From: Corbicula japonica
Lineage: Eukaryota > Mollusca > Bivalvia > Venerida > Cyrenidae
Direction: 5' to 3'
DNA length: 64,000 nt
Assembly: GCA_038501625.1 (NCBI GenBank)
Contig: JAZAYU010000010.1
Location: forward strand, 9,445,380-9,509,379
The translations under genes were made by a program, and so were the position numbers. Within the stretch, counting starts at the first letter, position 1. Every line of letters starts with the position of its first letter. Positions 1-12,800 of this stretch are shown here, in pieces. Under the pieces are notes generated by a model. That model searched no databases. It was not told the origin of the DNA and was given only the letters and a program-made list of their open reading frames with translations.

Positions 1-8
1 CGACTTAC

Positions 9-219
9 ACCACTTTCAAGCGCGTACTCATTCCAAACAAGAATGATCTGGGACATGTCGCCATCAAAAATCATTTGTGGATTGGCAAAGATTAGCGGAA
101 TATCGGTAACGAATGTCAGTAAATGCCGGTACCAGTTGATCTGGCTCAGGTATCCATGGAAACCGTTACTACATTGTTGATTCTCGTTGTCAAACTCACA
201 TCCCAGAACCACCCACATC
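9..219 (-). CDS. Exon 53: pentraxin/laminin-G-like domain, C-terminal part; gene continues off the left edge
   Basis: Residues 3091-3161: [35 protein letters not shown], then [20 protein letters not shown]. 'F.G.lsqi..W...L' recurs twice, as at the end of pentraxin domains (G.l..v.iWn..L). Acceptor TTTTAG; a GTAAG donor follows, so at least one more exon lies beyond base 1. Confidence 0.85.
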
Positions 220-3200
220 CTAAAATCACAAATGAAGATATGCATCAATCAAGATCAGTTTTACAATTAAATTCTGCCATAACTTTCAAATGTCCATGCC
301 TATGAATAATAGAGACAAAAAATTGGTATTCCAAGGAGTGCAAACACACCTTATGAAAGAGTGAGTTCTCTTTTTGGAATTATATACTGTACTTTTGCTC
401 AAGTTGGAGTATTCGGAATGTTAAAGACATTTAACTGTCCTTTTTTTTATCAGTTGAGAATCAGAGCATAGTAATTATTGTACAAACAGATGAAAAGGGC
501 AAATTGAAAGCTACTGAAAATGACAAATAAAGAAATAATTTTAAATAGACTCTATTTGTTTAAGCCTGTTCATGTGCAGTAATAATGGAAATGCATATTA
601 CTGTCAATGCAGCCTAGCATCCCCCCACCCCCGCCATTCTGTCCAGTGTAATACAATATTTACACAGAAATATGTATTGTGCTCAAGATCTTTTCTGCCA
701 AAATCGCAATGAAAATTAAATTTTGCTGCCCAAAAAGTATTTCCGAGCAATGCCACTGAACCCCTTCTGGCTCTGCCCGTACAGTATTACCTGAATGTGG
801 AGTTCGGCATAATTAGTCCAGCATCTGTTTTGGAATCATGGAAAACTGTGTTAAGATACAATGAAGCTTTTCCAATTGTCATATCATACAACACTGTTAC
901 AAGATGCCAGTTTCCATTGTTCACTTTTGCATTCCTATCGTACTCTAACTGAATGAAGCCGGTTGGTGCAGTATCAACATAGAACCTCACACCTTTCTCA
1001 TTGAGTTCCATAAATTTCTCTGCCTGTTCAATCTTGTTTCTGAAAAAATAAAAATAAGATGCTTGTTTATATTTCACAACTACATATACATTTACAGGTA
1101 CTGCACTTTTAATTTATTAATTAATTAAGAATTGAATTGATTAATTTATTAAGAATTTAATTGATAATTTATTACATTCATCAGGGTATGGTAACATTTG
1201 GGGATTTTTTAGTGTGTGAAGCCCAAGGCTTCTGTGTTGATAAACATCAACAACTGTGCAATCTGATCTTGATCTACAATGTTCACCTCTTGGTCAGAAA
1301 TCCATTTATTTTTTTATGGTGGTCTTAAACAGAAATTTATTACCTGAATTTTTAATTGAAAAGCAAACAGTGTAGACCTTAATAAGACTGCATGAATCTG
1401 GTTCTACACTGGTCAGAAAAGTGATAGGATACTGTTCTTAGCAACTGAAGAGATAAATTCCTGGCAATCCAATACAGTCTGCCCATCTTCGTATAAAATG
1501 TTCCGTATAAAAGTTATTCTAGGGTTTGAGCGGATCACTTCATGTAACTCAGTGGTTAGTGTGTCTGCCTCTGAGTCCAGGGATCGCTGGTTTGATCCTC
1601 ACTAGTTCAACTACAGTAAAACCCTCATTTCGGACACTCGATATTATGGGCACCCCGGTATTATAAGCGATTTTTCAAAGAACAGACATGTTCTCTTCTT
1701 CTTGAATTAAACCCACAATTAAGGACAACCCGCTATTAAGGACACTTTCCCTCAGTCCCTTAGGTGTCCGTTATAGAGGGGTTTCACTGTAAAATTAATA
1801 TAACAGTCTTTTGGATGAGACTTTAAAGCGAGGTACAGTGTAGTAGTGCTATACACCGGGAACTATTCTGGAATTGAATGGGCCTCTGTATCTTGCACTA
1901 TCCTTCAAAACGTAAAAGGCATCCAGTAGTGACAAAAATAAATCCAAAATACACACTTATTTCACGGTACTTACCCAACAAACTGAGTGAGGTAGACACC
2001 TGTTCCATCATTATAAATGTATCGGACCCACAATGATAATGACAGGTAGTTTGCCTTCTCCACATTGATAAAGTACGGGATCCAGGCGTAGTTATAGCCA
2101 AGCGGGTGGTTAAAGTACAGGTCATAGTTTCTGTCGAATTCTGGAAAATATTCCAATTTTAGCATAAAACCCAATTCCTTTATTCAAATCATTATTAATT
2201 ATAAAAAAGATATGGTATTCAAGAAGATTATGAATTCCCACACTTAAAACAGTGCTTATGTGAACTATTTTAGAAATGTCTGATGTGAAATAACTGCTTA
2301 CATGAGAAACAGAACGATAACTTAGCAGAAAAATAAAAGGTGCCGTTCAAAGTGACAGGATACGAAAATATTAAGTGTTTTCAAATATCAAAATTTCTAA
2401 CTTAAACAGTTAAAGACCTGAAAACAAAGTAAATGTGATGTAATATTTTTACACAGTCTACTTGCAAGTAATTTTATATTTAAAGCCGAAGTTATTACAG
2501 TGTTAACACAAGTGAAATTTACTCAATAAAGATCCAAAAATGTATCTACTAGTCCAAAAATTTCGGCCAAATTGGTTCTATTTCAGTCTTTTATAGCCCT
2601 TTCCTCCATATTTATACCTTTATGGCATGAGCAAACATTGTAGATCCAGATCATCCAGCACAACTGTGTCATCTGGTCAGGATCTGCACTGTTTAATGTT
2701 TTATTTATAAGGTTGTTTCTGACCAAAAAACAACCAGTGCAGATCCTGATCAAATGCGTCAAAATGTGTATATTATGGAAGAAAGGGAAAGTCATTACAT
2801 AGTACATATAGTAAAATTAATATTGACCACATCTGAGACATTAAAGTATTGTACCCTGAACTGTGAATAGGCAGCTTTAAACATGGAATCGCATTATCTC
2901 AGACATGTCATGCAAGTAGTATTATTTGAGGCACGCCACGGGAAAAGGTGTCTCCAGTAATATTTTTTGACGTTTGAGTTGTTACTATATGTGGAAAGAG
3001 TTTACAATTAACTACTATATTCTCATAAATTATTGGAGATTTTGCTACATATATTGATAACACAATATAATTTCTAATGCTAAATGCATTATAAGTACAT
3101 TGTAATACCTTCTGCTCAGCTTTATGAAGTAATTTCAAGAATTTATGTCCATTGTCTAAAGGTACCATTTCCTATGACACGCCCCATTTTATACTTGTAA

Positions 3201-3787
3201 TATGGGAAAAATTGAGAATTCCTACCTCTTGCACAATTTGTTCCCGTCATTTTCAGTGGACATCGGCAATAGTACCTATTTATGTCATCATAACATGTAC
3301 CACCGCCAGGGCAGGTAACTCCTAAACACTCATTAATCTCGGTCTGGCAGTAAGTACCAGTGTAACCTAAAACACCATTAAATACATGTAAATGTTTAGT
3401 TAGTAGTCAAAACAATGTATAGCTAACAACTCCCTTTGAATAAACAATTCTTCTTTTTTTTCCCAGACAATAGAAACTTCATTGTTTAATGCATATGATA
3501 TTTCTGTTATCCCATGGGCAAACTGTGTAGATCCGGATCAGCCGGCACATCCATGCCATCATATCAGGATCTCCACTAAACACTTTAGTTTTTTTAAGTT
3601 ATTTCTGACCAATATGCAACCAGTGTAGATCCTGATCAGATGAAATGAATGTTCCAGCTGATCTGGCTCTACACTGATCCCACATGCAATACAACCCTTA
3701 TTTATTATCATCATCATCACTGTAATCATCATCATCATCATCATCAACATCATCATCACTGTAATCATCATCATCATCATCATCTTC

Positions 3788-3850
<63 letters not shown>

Positions 3851-6800
3851 TTAATTAACAGACTGACATAAATCTTGGTAATTTTACATAAAATAATAGT
3901 AATTTCACTCATTTTATTAATATTGACGTTTTGGCCTATGGTCTTTATCAAAATATTTGTCAGAAAACTTCTTACATTTTTTTCTTTCAAATTTACAGAA
4001 CCATAATATATACTTGGCAAAAAAAGTTCTGTACACTTGGACATTTTATAAAATATCTTTTTAATTTCACCAAATACAAGAAAATGATACATATCAAATA
4101 AATCAGCAATCCATAGTTAATAATGTAAAACAATCAGAAATAAAATCCGATCACTACTTTATAAGCAGTTCATTGTTGAAGCCACTGGGGGTTACAACTC
4201 AAAAGTTGCAAAAATCGCTAGACTTATACTGAGTTAATACACCACGATGAATCCGGTATCCTTCTTAGCTTCTTTTCAGGGAATTCACCGGATGACAAAT
4301 TTTCAATTGTGGGATAAGGATCCATTCGTGAACAAGAAAACTGGGTAGATCAGCTAGCTGACCTACTTCACGCACTCTGTCTTCTTTAGAAAGATGTTTA
4401 GGTGGCGGGTGTGGTCCAACATTTGCCGTTAAGGTCAAATTAACGACAATCTTCCTTCAAGTTGTTGACCATGAGAAATAAATTAATTTGAATAACAAAC
4501 AATGCAGATCTGTCTTTCTCTAAGATTAGGTGTTGATTGAATTGGTTGGTTATTTTTATACACTTAATACAAGATGCTTTGATTGTTTAATATAGAATGA
4601 AAACTGTTCGAGTCACCACTAAACTGTGTTAACACACCTTCGGGTCAATGAGTGAGACAAAGTGATATAATGTGATGTAATTAATTAAAACTTATGTTTG
4701 AGTCTTATTCTGGAAATGGTTTGGTATTAACTATTGATTACTTCCTGTTACTAGCATCACAGTGCATGATGATAATTACATAAAACAGACACTAGTGAAA
4801 TGTTGACTGATTTCATAGATTTCACACCTATACCTCGATACAGCAAATTTTGCAACTTTTGACTGTTGACCCCTCTCATACTCAAAATGATAGTTCTCGG
4901 TTATTCACGGTTATTCACCAACAAATATTAATTCTGTTTTTGTCTTTCACTCCGCAAACAATTAATTTTGATATAAATGGAAGTATTTATACCAGTTATT
5001 TGCTATATTATAAAATTTACGCAAAAGAGCACTTGTGTGCAGAACTTTTTTTGTTGGGTATATAATTGGTAATTTTAATTTTTGGCAGGCCTGTACTCAT
5101 CTTGTAAACAGGAGCAAGTGAATCTATTTTGACTGTCGACATTACATGTTGCCCCATTCATACAGGAGTTGTTAGAACCACAATTAAGCTTTAAGAGCTT
5201 GTTCTACATGTATATGTTTTAGAACAAGAAAATATTGCATTACTAGCCTGGTAAACAGGAGCAAGTGAATCTATTTAGACTGTCAACGTTACATGCTGCC
5301 CCGTTCATACATGGGTTGTTAGAACCACAATTATCCTTTAAGATCTGACATCCATCGCCAGTGTATGCTGAAAACAGAAGCATTCTGTTGCTTAAATCAT
5401 CAAAACTTAATCTGGAGACCAGTCTTAAATCTCAAGCATTTGATTGGCTGAAAAAAGTTGATGCTTCACACAGATGGCTGTTTAAGACAGAAAAAATAGA
5501 ACAAAATGTCAGTTTAGGACATAATATTCAAAGTGGCTGTTTAAGACAGGTGTTTGCTCAATGCAGGTGGATGCTATGGCAGGTTCAACAATAATTAAAT
5601 TAATAGTGGAAAGTGTAGACTCTAATCAGACTGCATGGTTGTGCAGGCTGATCCTGGTCTACACTGGTCACTACTGTGCTTAGCACTTTAAGGCTCTATT
5701 CAATCTACTAACTTCCAGAAACTGAATCTGTGATCACAAACAAAAAGATAATGCAGTGACATTTCCAGATTTCAATTTCTCATATTAGTTCTGTCTGAAC
5801 TACAGTTTAAAACTTTACTTCATATTATGTTTTTTAACAAGTGAGTAACCAGTTTATGTGTAAGGATGAGCCAGCGGATCTGAATCTGCACTGTTGCATC
5901 TAGGTCAGAAATTAACTAATGAATCTAAAAGTGAGCTGAAGATCCTGCTCAGATGGCGCGATCTAAATCTACACCGTCTGCTCACGCAATAAAGATGTAT
6001 CTATGGAGTAAAGGGTTAAGGGTTAAAGGTGGGTAATCACTCATTATATACAAATTAATCCTTTATTTGATGGATATGGCTTATATCATTTTGATTATTC
6101 ACCTTTCAAGACAGATATAACAAACACACTTACCATCAGAACATGTACAGGTCATGCTAGTTGTGAAGGAACATGGAGCGTTATTCTGGCATTTGTTGTA
6201 GTTACCACAGGGGTTTGGTCGATTCACACAATTTGTACCATACGTGCTTGTAGGGCAGCTGAAAGCAAAAACATGGCATGCATGAGATCCCTCATAATTC
6301 TGCCCATCATCACCACATCAAAAACTCAATTTTAACATTAGAACATCAAAAGTGGCCTTATCCATGAAAATACAGTCAAACCTTTATTAAGCAGCCACAC
6401 ATTGGGGTGACAAAAAAGTGGCTGGTTAACACAGGTGTCTGCTTAATACAGGTAAAAATTATATTAAAATGTCAGTTTAGGATATATCCAAACTGGGTGT
6501 TGAAGACAGGAAGTTGCTAAATGCAGGTGGCTGCTAAGGCAGGTTCAACTGTAAATGAATTCACAGTATGTACAAATAACTTTATTGCATGCAGTGTTCA
6601 TTTTTAGACTTACTCGCAGTAGTAACTGTTGAAGATATTACGGCAGGTGGCCTGACACTTGCCACCACTCGTCGGGAGACTACAATGGCGTACTACAGTG
6701 TCACAGTTTTTACCCTGCCATCCTGGTAGGCAGGAACAGAAATAATCGTTGAAGCGATGCTGACAAGTGGAGCCATGTAAACATGGATTCCTGGCACAGT

Positions 6801-9800
6801 TCTGCACTTCATTCTGTAGAAAATAAACACACTCTTATTTGGTATTTTTAACATTCAAACATTCCTTTAAAAGTCCTTATCATAGAATAAATACAGTCAA
6901 AGATATTGGCAAATTTGCACAAATATGTGTTCATGTACATGAATAATACTGCAGAATCAGGGTCACCTTGTTAAAATGTTTGCCATTTCTTTATGAATAA
7001 TTATTTTCTTTTTTACAAGTTACCAAATTTTAAAAGTTGTCTTAAATAACTGTGAAATTTGCATAAACATATGTTCAGTGGTTTTTCTTTATTCAAACTG
7101 TCTACAATTTAATGGGACAACAACAGTATGTTGTCTCCCAAACTATTCACTGACGTCTGCAAATTGTAGCTTACCTCACAAGAGCTACCCTCGTAACCTG
7201 GGAAACAGTTGCATCTGTAACCAACAGCGATCAGGTTCTCACAACTTCCATGACCACTACATGTGATCTGACCAGTTACAGGTCGACAGAAGTCCATAGG
7301 AATGTCACAGTTACTTCCTGAAAATAAGTGCGATTTCTGATGTTAAAAGATGCCTGGTAACATATCAGGATGAAAATATTAAGTGTTTTCAAATTACAAA
7401 ATGTATAACATAAACTTAAGAAGACCTGTAAACAAAGTAAATGTTATGTAATATTCTTAATCAGCCAACATACCCATGAATAAATTAAAAGGCAAGTTGT
7501 TATAGATTACAGAGTAAACAAACATTTGTTACGTTCCATATGTGCCTTAGCTAACATCATTATTTAAAAAAAAACTCGAAAGGTAGTATGGAAAAGTCAA
7601 GTTCACAATAACTCATAGTACACGATAACTCAAAGTAAATTGTTGGTCCCTAAGGTATTCAAGTTATCGCAATTGGAGTGATGTGAACAGAATAAATGTA
7701 GTACCTTCATAGCCAAAGGCACAAGAACACTTGTACCCGCCAACCAGGTCCTGACAAGCTCCACCATTCCTGCACGGGGTGGTCTCACACTCGTTAATGT
7801 TGGTTTGACAGTTCTTTCCAGTATAACCAAGCTGACAGTTACATCTATATCCCCCAAACTCAGGTACGCAGCTACCAAATTTACATGGATTAGAGTTGCA
7901 ATAGTCACTCTTCATGGCGCAGGTATTTTTCTGCAACACTGAAAACACAAATAATGAAAAAGCCAGTCATTCCATTAATAGGTTGCAACCAGTGAATGGC
8001 AATTCTGGTTTTTCACTGGTGCTGAAGTGCTTATCATGATAAACTAATTGGGTGTTCACCTGAACACTAGAGTCGCCCTTATGTACATTGTCAGAATAAA
8101 AACAATTCATAATTTGATGAAGAAATATTAAGAAATGGCAAATGAATAGTCAACATGAAAGTTTTGTGAAAGATTGACCTGCTTATGGATAAAGCGACCC
8201 CTATGTATTGCCTTTTCTATAAATAGTGAAACAGAAGTTATCATTCTTTGTGTCACCAATGGCTTTGTTATCTTCCAAATATTATGTGACTCAAAAAAAT
8301 AGTGAAAAAAAGGAGTTATCATTTTTGTTGTCACTGATTGCTTTGTTTATGCTGATGATATATTCCAAGTATGAAGTGAATAGCTCAACTTTCAAATTTA
8401 AAGGTAACATTAAGTTTCATGTTAAAGTTGAGGGAATACAGCACCCTGCCGACATCATGTCGCCAGACAATAGGATCCATATGTGTCTACTATCACAGGT
8501 GACACAACAATCTGGTATTTTCAAGTCTTTTAAGTGAAAGAAAATTTATCTCAATTGTTGAAACCAGAATTTCCATACAGCTGCAGATTGCTGGAAATTG
8601 GAAAGAGAATCTCACACCTGGTGTGTCTGGAATCTGCACCTGGTTCCAAGGTTATAAAACTGAGAATGGGGACCAGTATCAGATCTCAGCAATCTGATTG
8701 GTTGAATCTGAGCAGTCTCAAAACTGACCAATGGGAAGCTTGAGATCTCAGACTGGTTTCCATACTCAAGTTTAATAATCTTAAAGCCAGGAATCTGGCA
8801 TTCAAACTCCATCACCACTTTCTTCCGTAGAATCCATGGGAGGGTTCAGAGAGGGTTCATTCCGGTGCTCAAAACCCCTTTTATGGCAGCAATATTTAAT
8901 TTTCATGGGGATATTGGCAAGAAAGTTGGAAATTATCATGTAACTATCCTAAGTCTGCCCCAATTGAACTGCCTTTAAAGAAATCATGTATTAGACGGTG
9001 AAATCTTACCTCTATTGACTGCACACTTGAACTGTACATAGTAGTCAGTAGCACCAACACTGCTCACACCATCTGCAGTACACACGCTGACTGGTAACGT
9101 GTTGTCTAAGCATTCTTTACCAACTTCACAACACAACGTTGCTAATGGCTCGGTACCACCACAAATGTTCAAACCATACTGAAATATAATTAAGTAAAAT
9201 TATTTCTTCTAAATTTTGATTTTGTTAACCCTTTACTCCATGGAATATTGCTGTTAGAGTAGAACCACATCAGCCAGCACATCTGTGCCATCTGATCAGG
9301 ATTTACACAGCATGCTTTTTGGTCAAAAAGTGAACACTGAAGACCCTGATTAGATACGACAGATGTATTGCCTGATCTGGATCTACACTGTTTCCACATG
9401 TGATTTCTTTAAACACTTTTCACTGAAAACGAAATTAGAAGTGCCATGCCAAAATGTGTTTTCAGTGATATTTTTTTACATTTTTATTGTTTACCACTTA
9501 ATGCAAATCAGACAGCATAGATGTATTTGCTGATCTGGATCTACTCTGGTTACACACATGATAAACCTGGTATGATTATACGGAGTAAAAGGTTAAGAAC
9601 AATATAGAATTATGAAATTTTGCTATGGCAGGGCTATACAGCTTGTGGAAGGTAGTGGTTAGTTTAACTGTAAAGAGAAGTAACCAATGTGAGGAATGTG
9701 ACTGTATGGGGATGTAACTAATGTCAGGGTGTGACTGTAAGGGAAAATAACCCATGTAAGGAATGCGACTGTAAAGGGAGGTAACAAATGTGAAGAGTTA

Positions 9801-12800
9801 GAATTTAATGGGAAGTACAAGTAACCCTTTCGAAAACAGTTACTGAAATGTTAAGCAATCTGAGGAGTTTGATTGAAAGGGGATGTAATCATTGTTAGGA
9901 TTGTCAGTATGTATAAAGTAACCATATGGGTAAGTTACCATTGTGAGGAGTAGCCATTTAGGGGTGTAACTGAATAGGGGGTGTAACTTTGTGTCACTGT
10001 ATGGGGAAAAACTATTATGAGTGTAACTGTAATGGGGAAACCTATTGTGTGTAAATGCATGGAGAAAAACTAGAGTGAGTGTAACTGTATTGAGAAAACC
10101 TATTATGAGTGTAACTATATGGGGGAAAATTATTGTGAGTGTAACTATGGGGAAGTCATCCCTGGGTGAGAATTTGCCTTAAGAAAATTGTCAATGTTCC
10201 GTTCTTACAACTTAATAAACATGAGTACAAAAAACAACAACTTACAACACTGTTAAACGTAGTGAGGGATTCAATATCAGTATTTTTGCTCAAGGTGGGG
10301 GTGTCCAAGTCATACTTCAAAGAGAAGAAGTCATCTGAATAAAAAACAAAAACACATGATAAATTTTGTAACTACGTACATGAAAAATATTCACATGAAT
10401 CATAGTAACTTAAGTTATAAAGAATTCTGTATTTTTCTTGATAAAGGATAAGTGTCCAAAAATTTGGAATAAATGTGTATAAATTTTCATAGAGTGAAAA
10501 CCAGGGGTAAGGTCTCAGAACTTACCGTCTGGATAAATAACTGTTCTTGTGTACAAGTTGAAGCCGACTCTATTTATAACATTCATTACACTGGAAGAGC
10601 TCCATACATAACATCGATTTAGGTTTGTATCGAATGAAAACTTAGCGCAGGCTGAAGCACCCTGGGAAGTGCACCTGCTACGACAAGTTTGTGGCGTTGT
10701 ATCTCCAGTTGGTGTCAGTATAGTAAGATTCTCAGGTCCTCTTCCCATTTCAAAACTGTATTGTGAGTAACCCGCCTCTTCTGAAAGTTGGATAGAAAAC
10801 ATTGACAATTAGTCCCTTAAGTACAATAATGCTACATCTGAATATGTCACTCAAGAGCAGTATATTATAATTCTATAATTTCTTCATATTTTACCCTTTC
10901 CTCCATAGATACACCTTTATTGCTTCGGCGAACAGTGTAGATCCAGATCAGCCAACACATCCGTAAAATGTGTTTATATGGAGGAAAGGGTTAAATGTTA
11001 CTTATACTGTATCTGCACTAATGCAATTTGTAGCTTTAGTGCAATAATGCTATATCTCCTTCATATTTCTATGGTTGTAATACCATTTATCCACTAAGGT
11101 GAAAAATTATAGATTTAACATACAGTAAAGGAATAACAAAATGTCTCAGCTTCTGTATTTTGTATATGTCATTTTTTATTTAAATCTGAGAATTTAACTG
11201 AATGTAGGCATACCATAAGCAAATCCTGGGCTGCATATACAGGATGATGTATTCGACTGTCCGTACACATCGACACATGTAGCTGATCCACCCCTCAGAT
11301 TGCAGTTGACAGAATTACACATGTTAGTGTGAGCCTGACAGTATGTGCCGCTATATCCAGATGCACAGTTACACTGGAAGCCGTTAACCAAATCAACGCA
11401 GCTCCCGCCATTTATACATGGTGTTGATGCACATTCGTCTGAAATTAAAATTAATGAAACGGGAACTTTGAAAGTCACGGAACATGACAAATATAAAAAT
11501 ATTGCAGGCTTGGTTTGATTGAGCCTCTTCATAAGCAGTAAATTGGAAATGCATATTACTGCCCACGCTGCCTAGCATTGGGTTGAGCTCAAGAACATGA
11601 TACACCAAAAACAATTGACATTAATGTTGGGTGACAATGATGGTTAGTTTGAAGTTAGTGTTTTCACGTTTTTGTTTCCTGGCTAAGATGGATGTGCAAT
11701 AACTATTTTCAGGCATAAGGTGGGGGTGTCTCTACAGGTAACTGATCTTTAAGCAGTGATTTGATTGGCATGATTGCCTGCTATTACATGTGACATAACA
11801 AAACATGTGATGATGATAAAACTGAGCATGGAAACCAGTCTCAAATCTCAAGCATCTGATTGGCTAAAATGGTGACCAGTCGCCATTTCAGCCAAACAGA
11901 TCCTTGAGATTTGAGACTGGTTTCCAATATCAGCTTTATAACCTTCAGCCCATGTGATGATGATAAATATTATGTGACAATTTCAAAAAATAATATTTTT
12001 TTAACGTTTCCTATGAATATCTTTTATATTTCTGCTAGATTTTATTATTTAAGAAGCTTGTGACATGTTATGATTTTAAAATTTATTAGTTAGATTAAAT
12101 TAGTTAGATTAAAAACAAAGTTCTGTTAACTAGATGGGTGTTCAGTTGAACACTTGTGTTGCCCTTTGGTCATATGTCAGAATAAAAATGCAAGTACAAA
12201 AAGGGGCATAACTCCATCTTAATCTTAACAACTTAGCTTCATCGCAAGCATGTTGCCATGAGAAATATAATTTGAAATCGCAAATGTGATGTGAGTGTTT
12301 TGCCTGATATACTTACTTATGTTCACCTCACAATCAATTCCCCCGTATCCTGGCCTACAGACACACTTCCGACGAAGATTACTGTTCAAACTCGTGTCCT
12401 CACACCTGTCAGTTCCAGTACTATTACATGGCTGTGATACACAAATGCTTGTCCTCACTGAGCAGCTGAAAGTGTTTAAAGGTTGGAGTTTATTAACCGG
12501 TAACTCTATTGGATGGGTTACAATTATCCCATGAGTGACCAGTGTAGACCCCCTGATCAGCCCATACATCTGTGCAGTCTGACAAGCATCTACAGTGTTA
12601 ATGCTTCTTGGTCAGAAGTAACCAAATGAATCTAAAAGCAAACAGTTTAGATCCATCTAAGACTGCACATAACTGAACTGGATCTACCGATACACTGGGC
12701 TGGAGGTTATAAAACTGAGTTTGGAAACCAGTCTCAAATCTCAAGCATCTGATTGGCTGAAATGGCGACCAGTTGCCATTTCAGCCAATCAGATGCTTGA

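Noticed and set aside
1530..1613. tRNA gene
   Set aside because: A and B boxes are present but acceptor and anticodon stems do not pair; SINE-derived. The same applies to 21868-21950 and 54862-54955.
3559..4092. Poly-Met and poly-His open frames
   Set aside because: Translation of a TCA microsatellite on the two strands.
5101..5200. Additional functional EGF exon
   Set aside because: No GT or GC donor in the correct phase and no phase-compatible acceptor; treated as a decayed duplicate.
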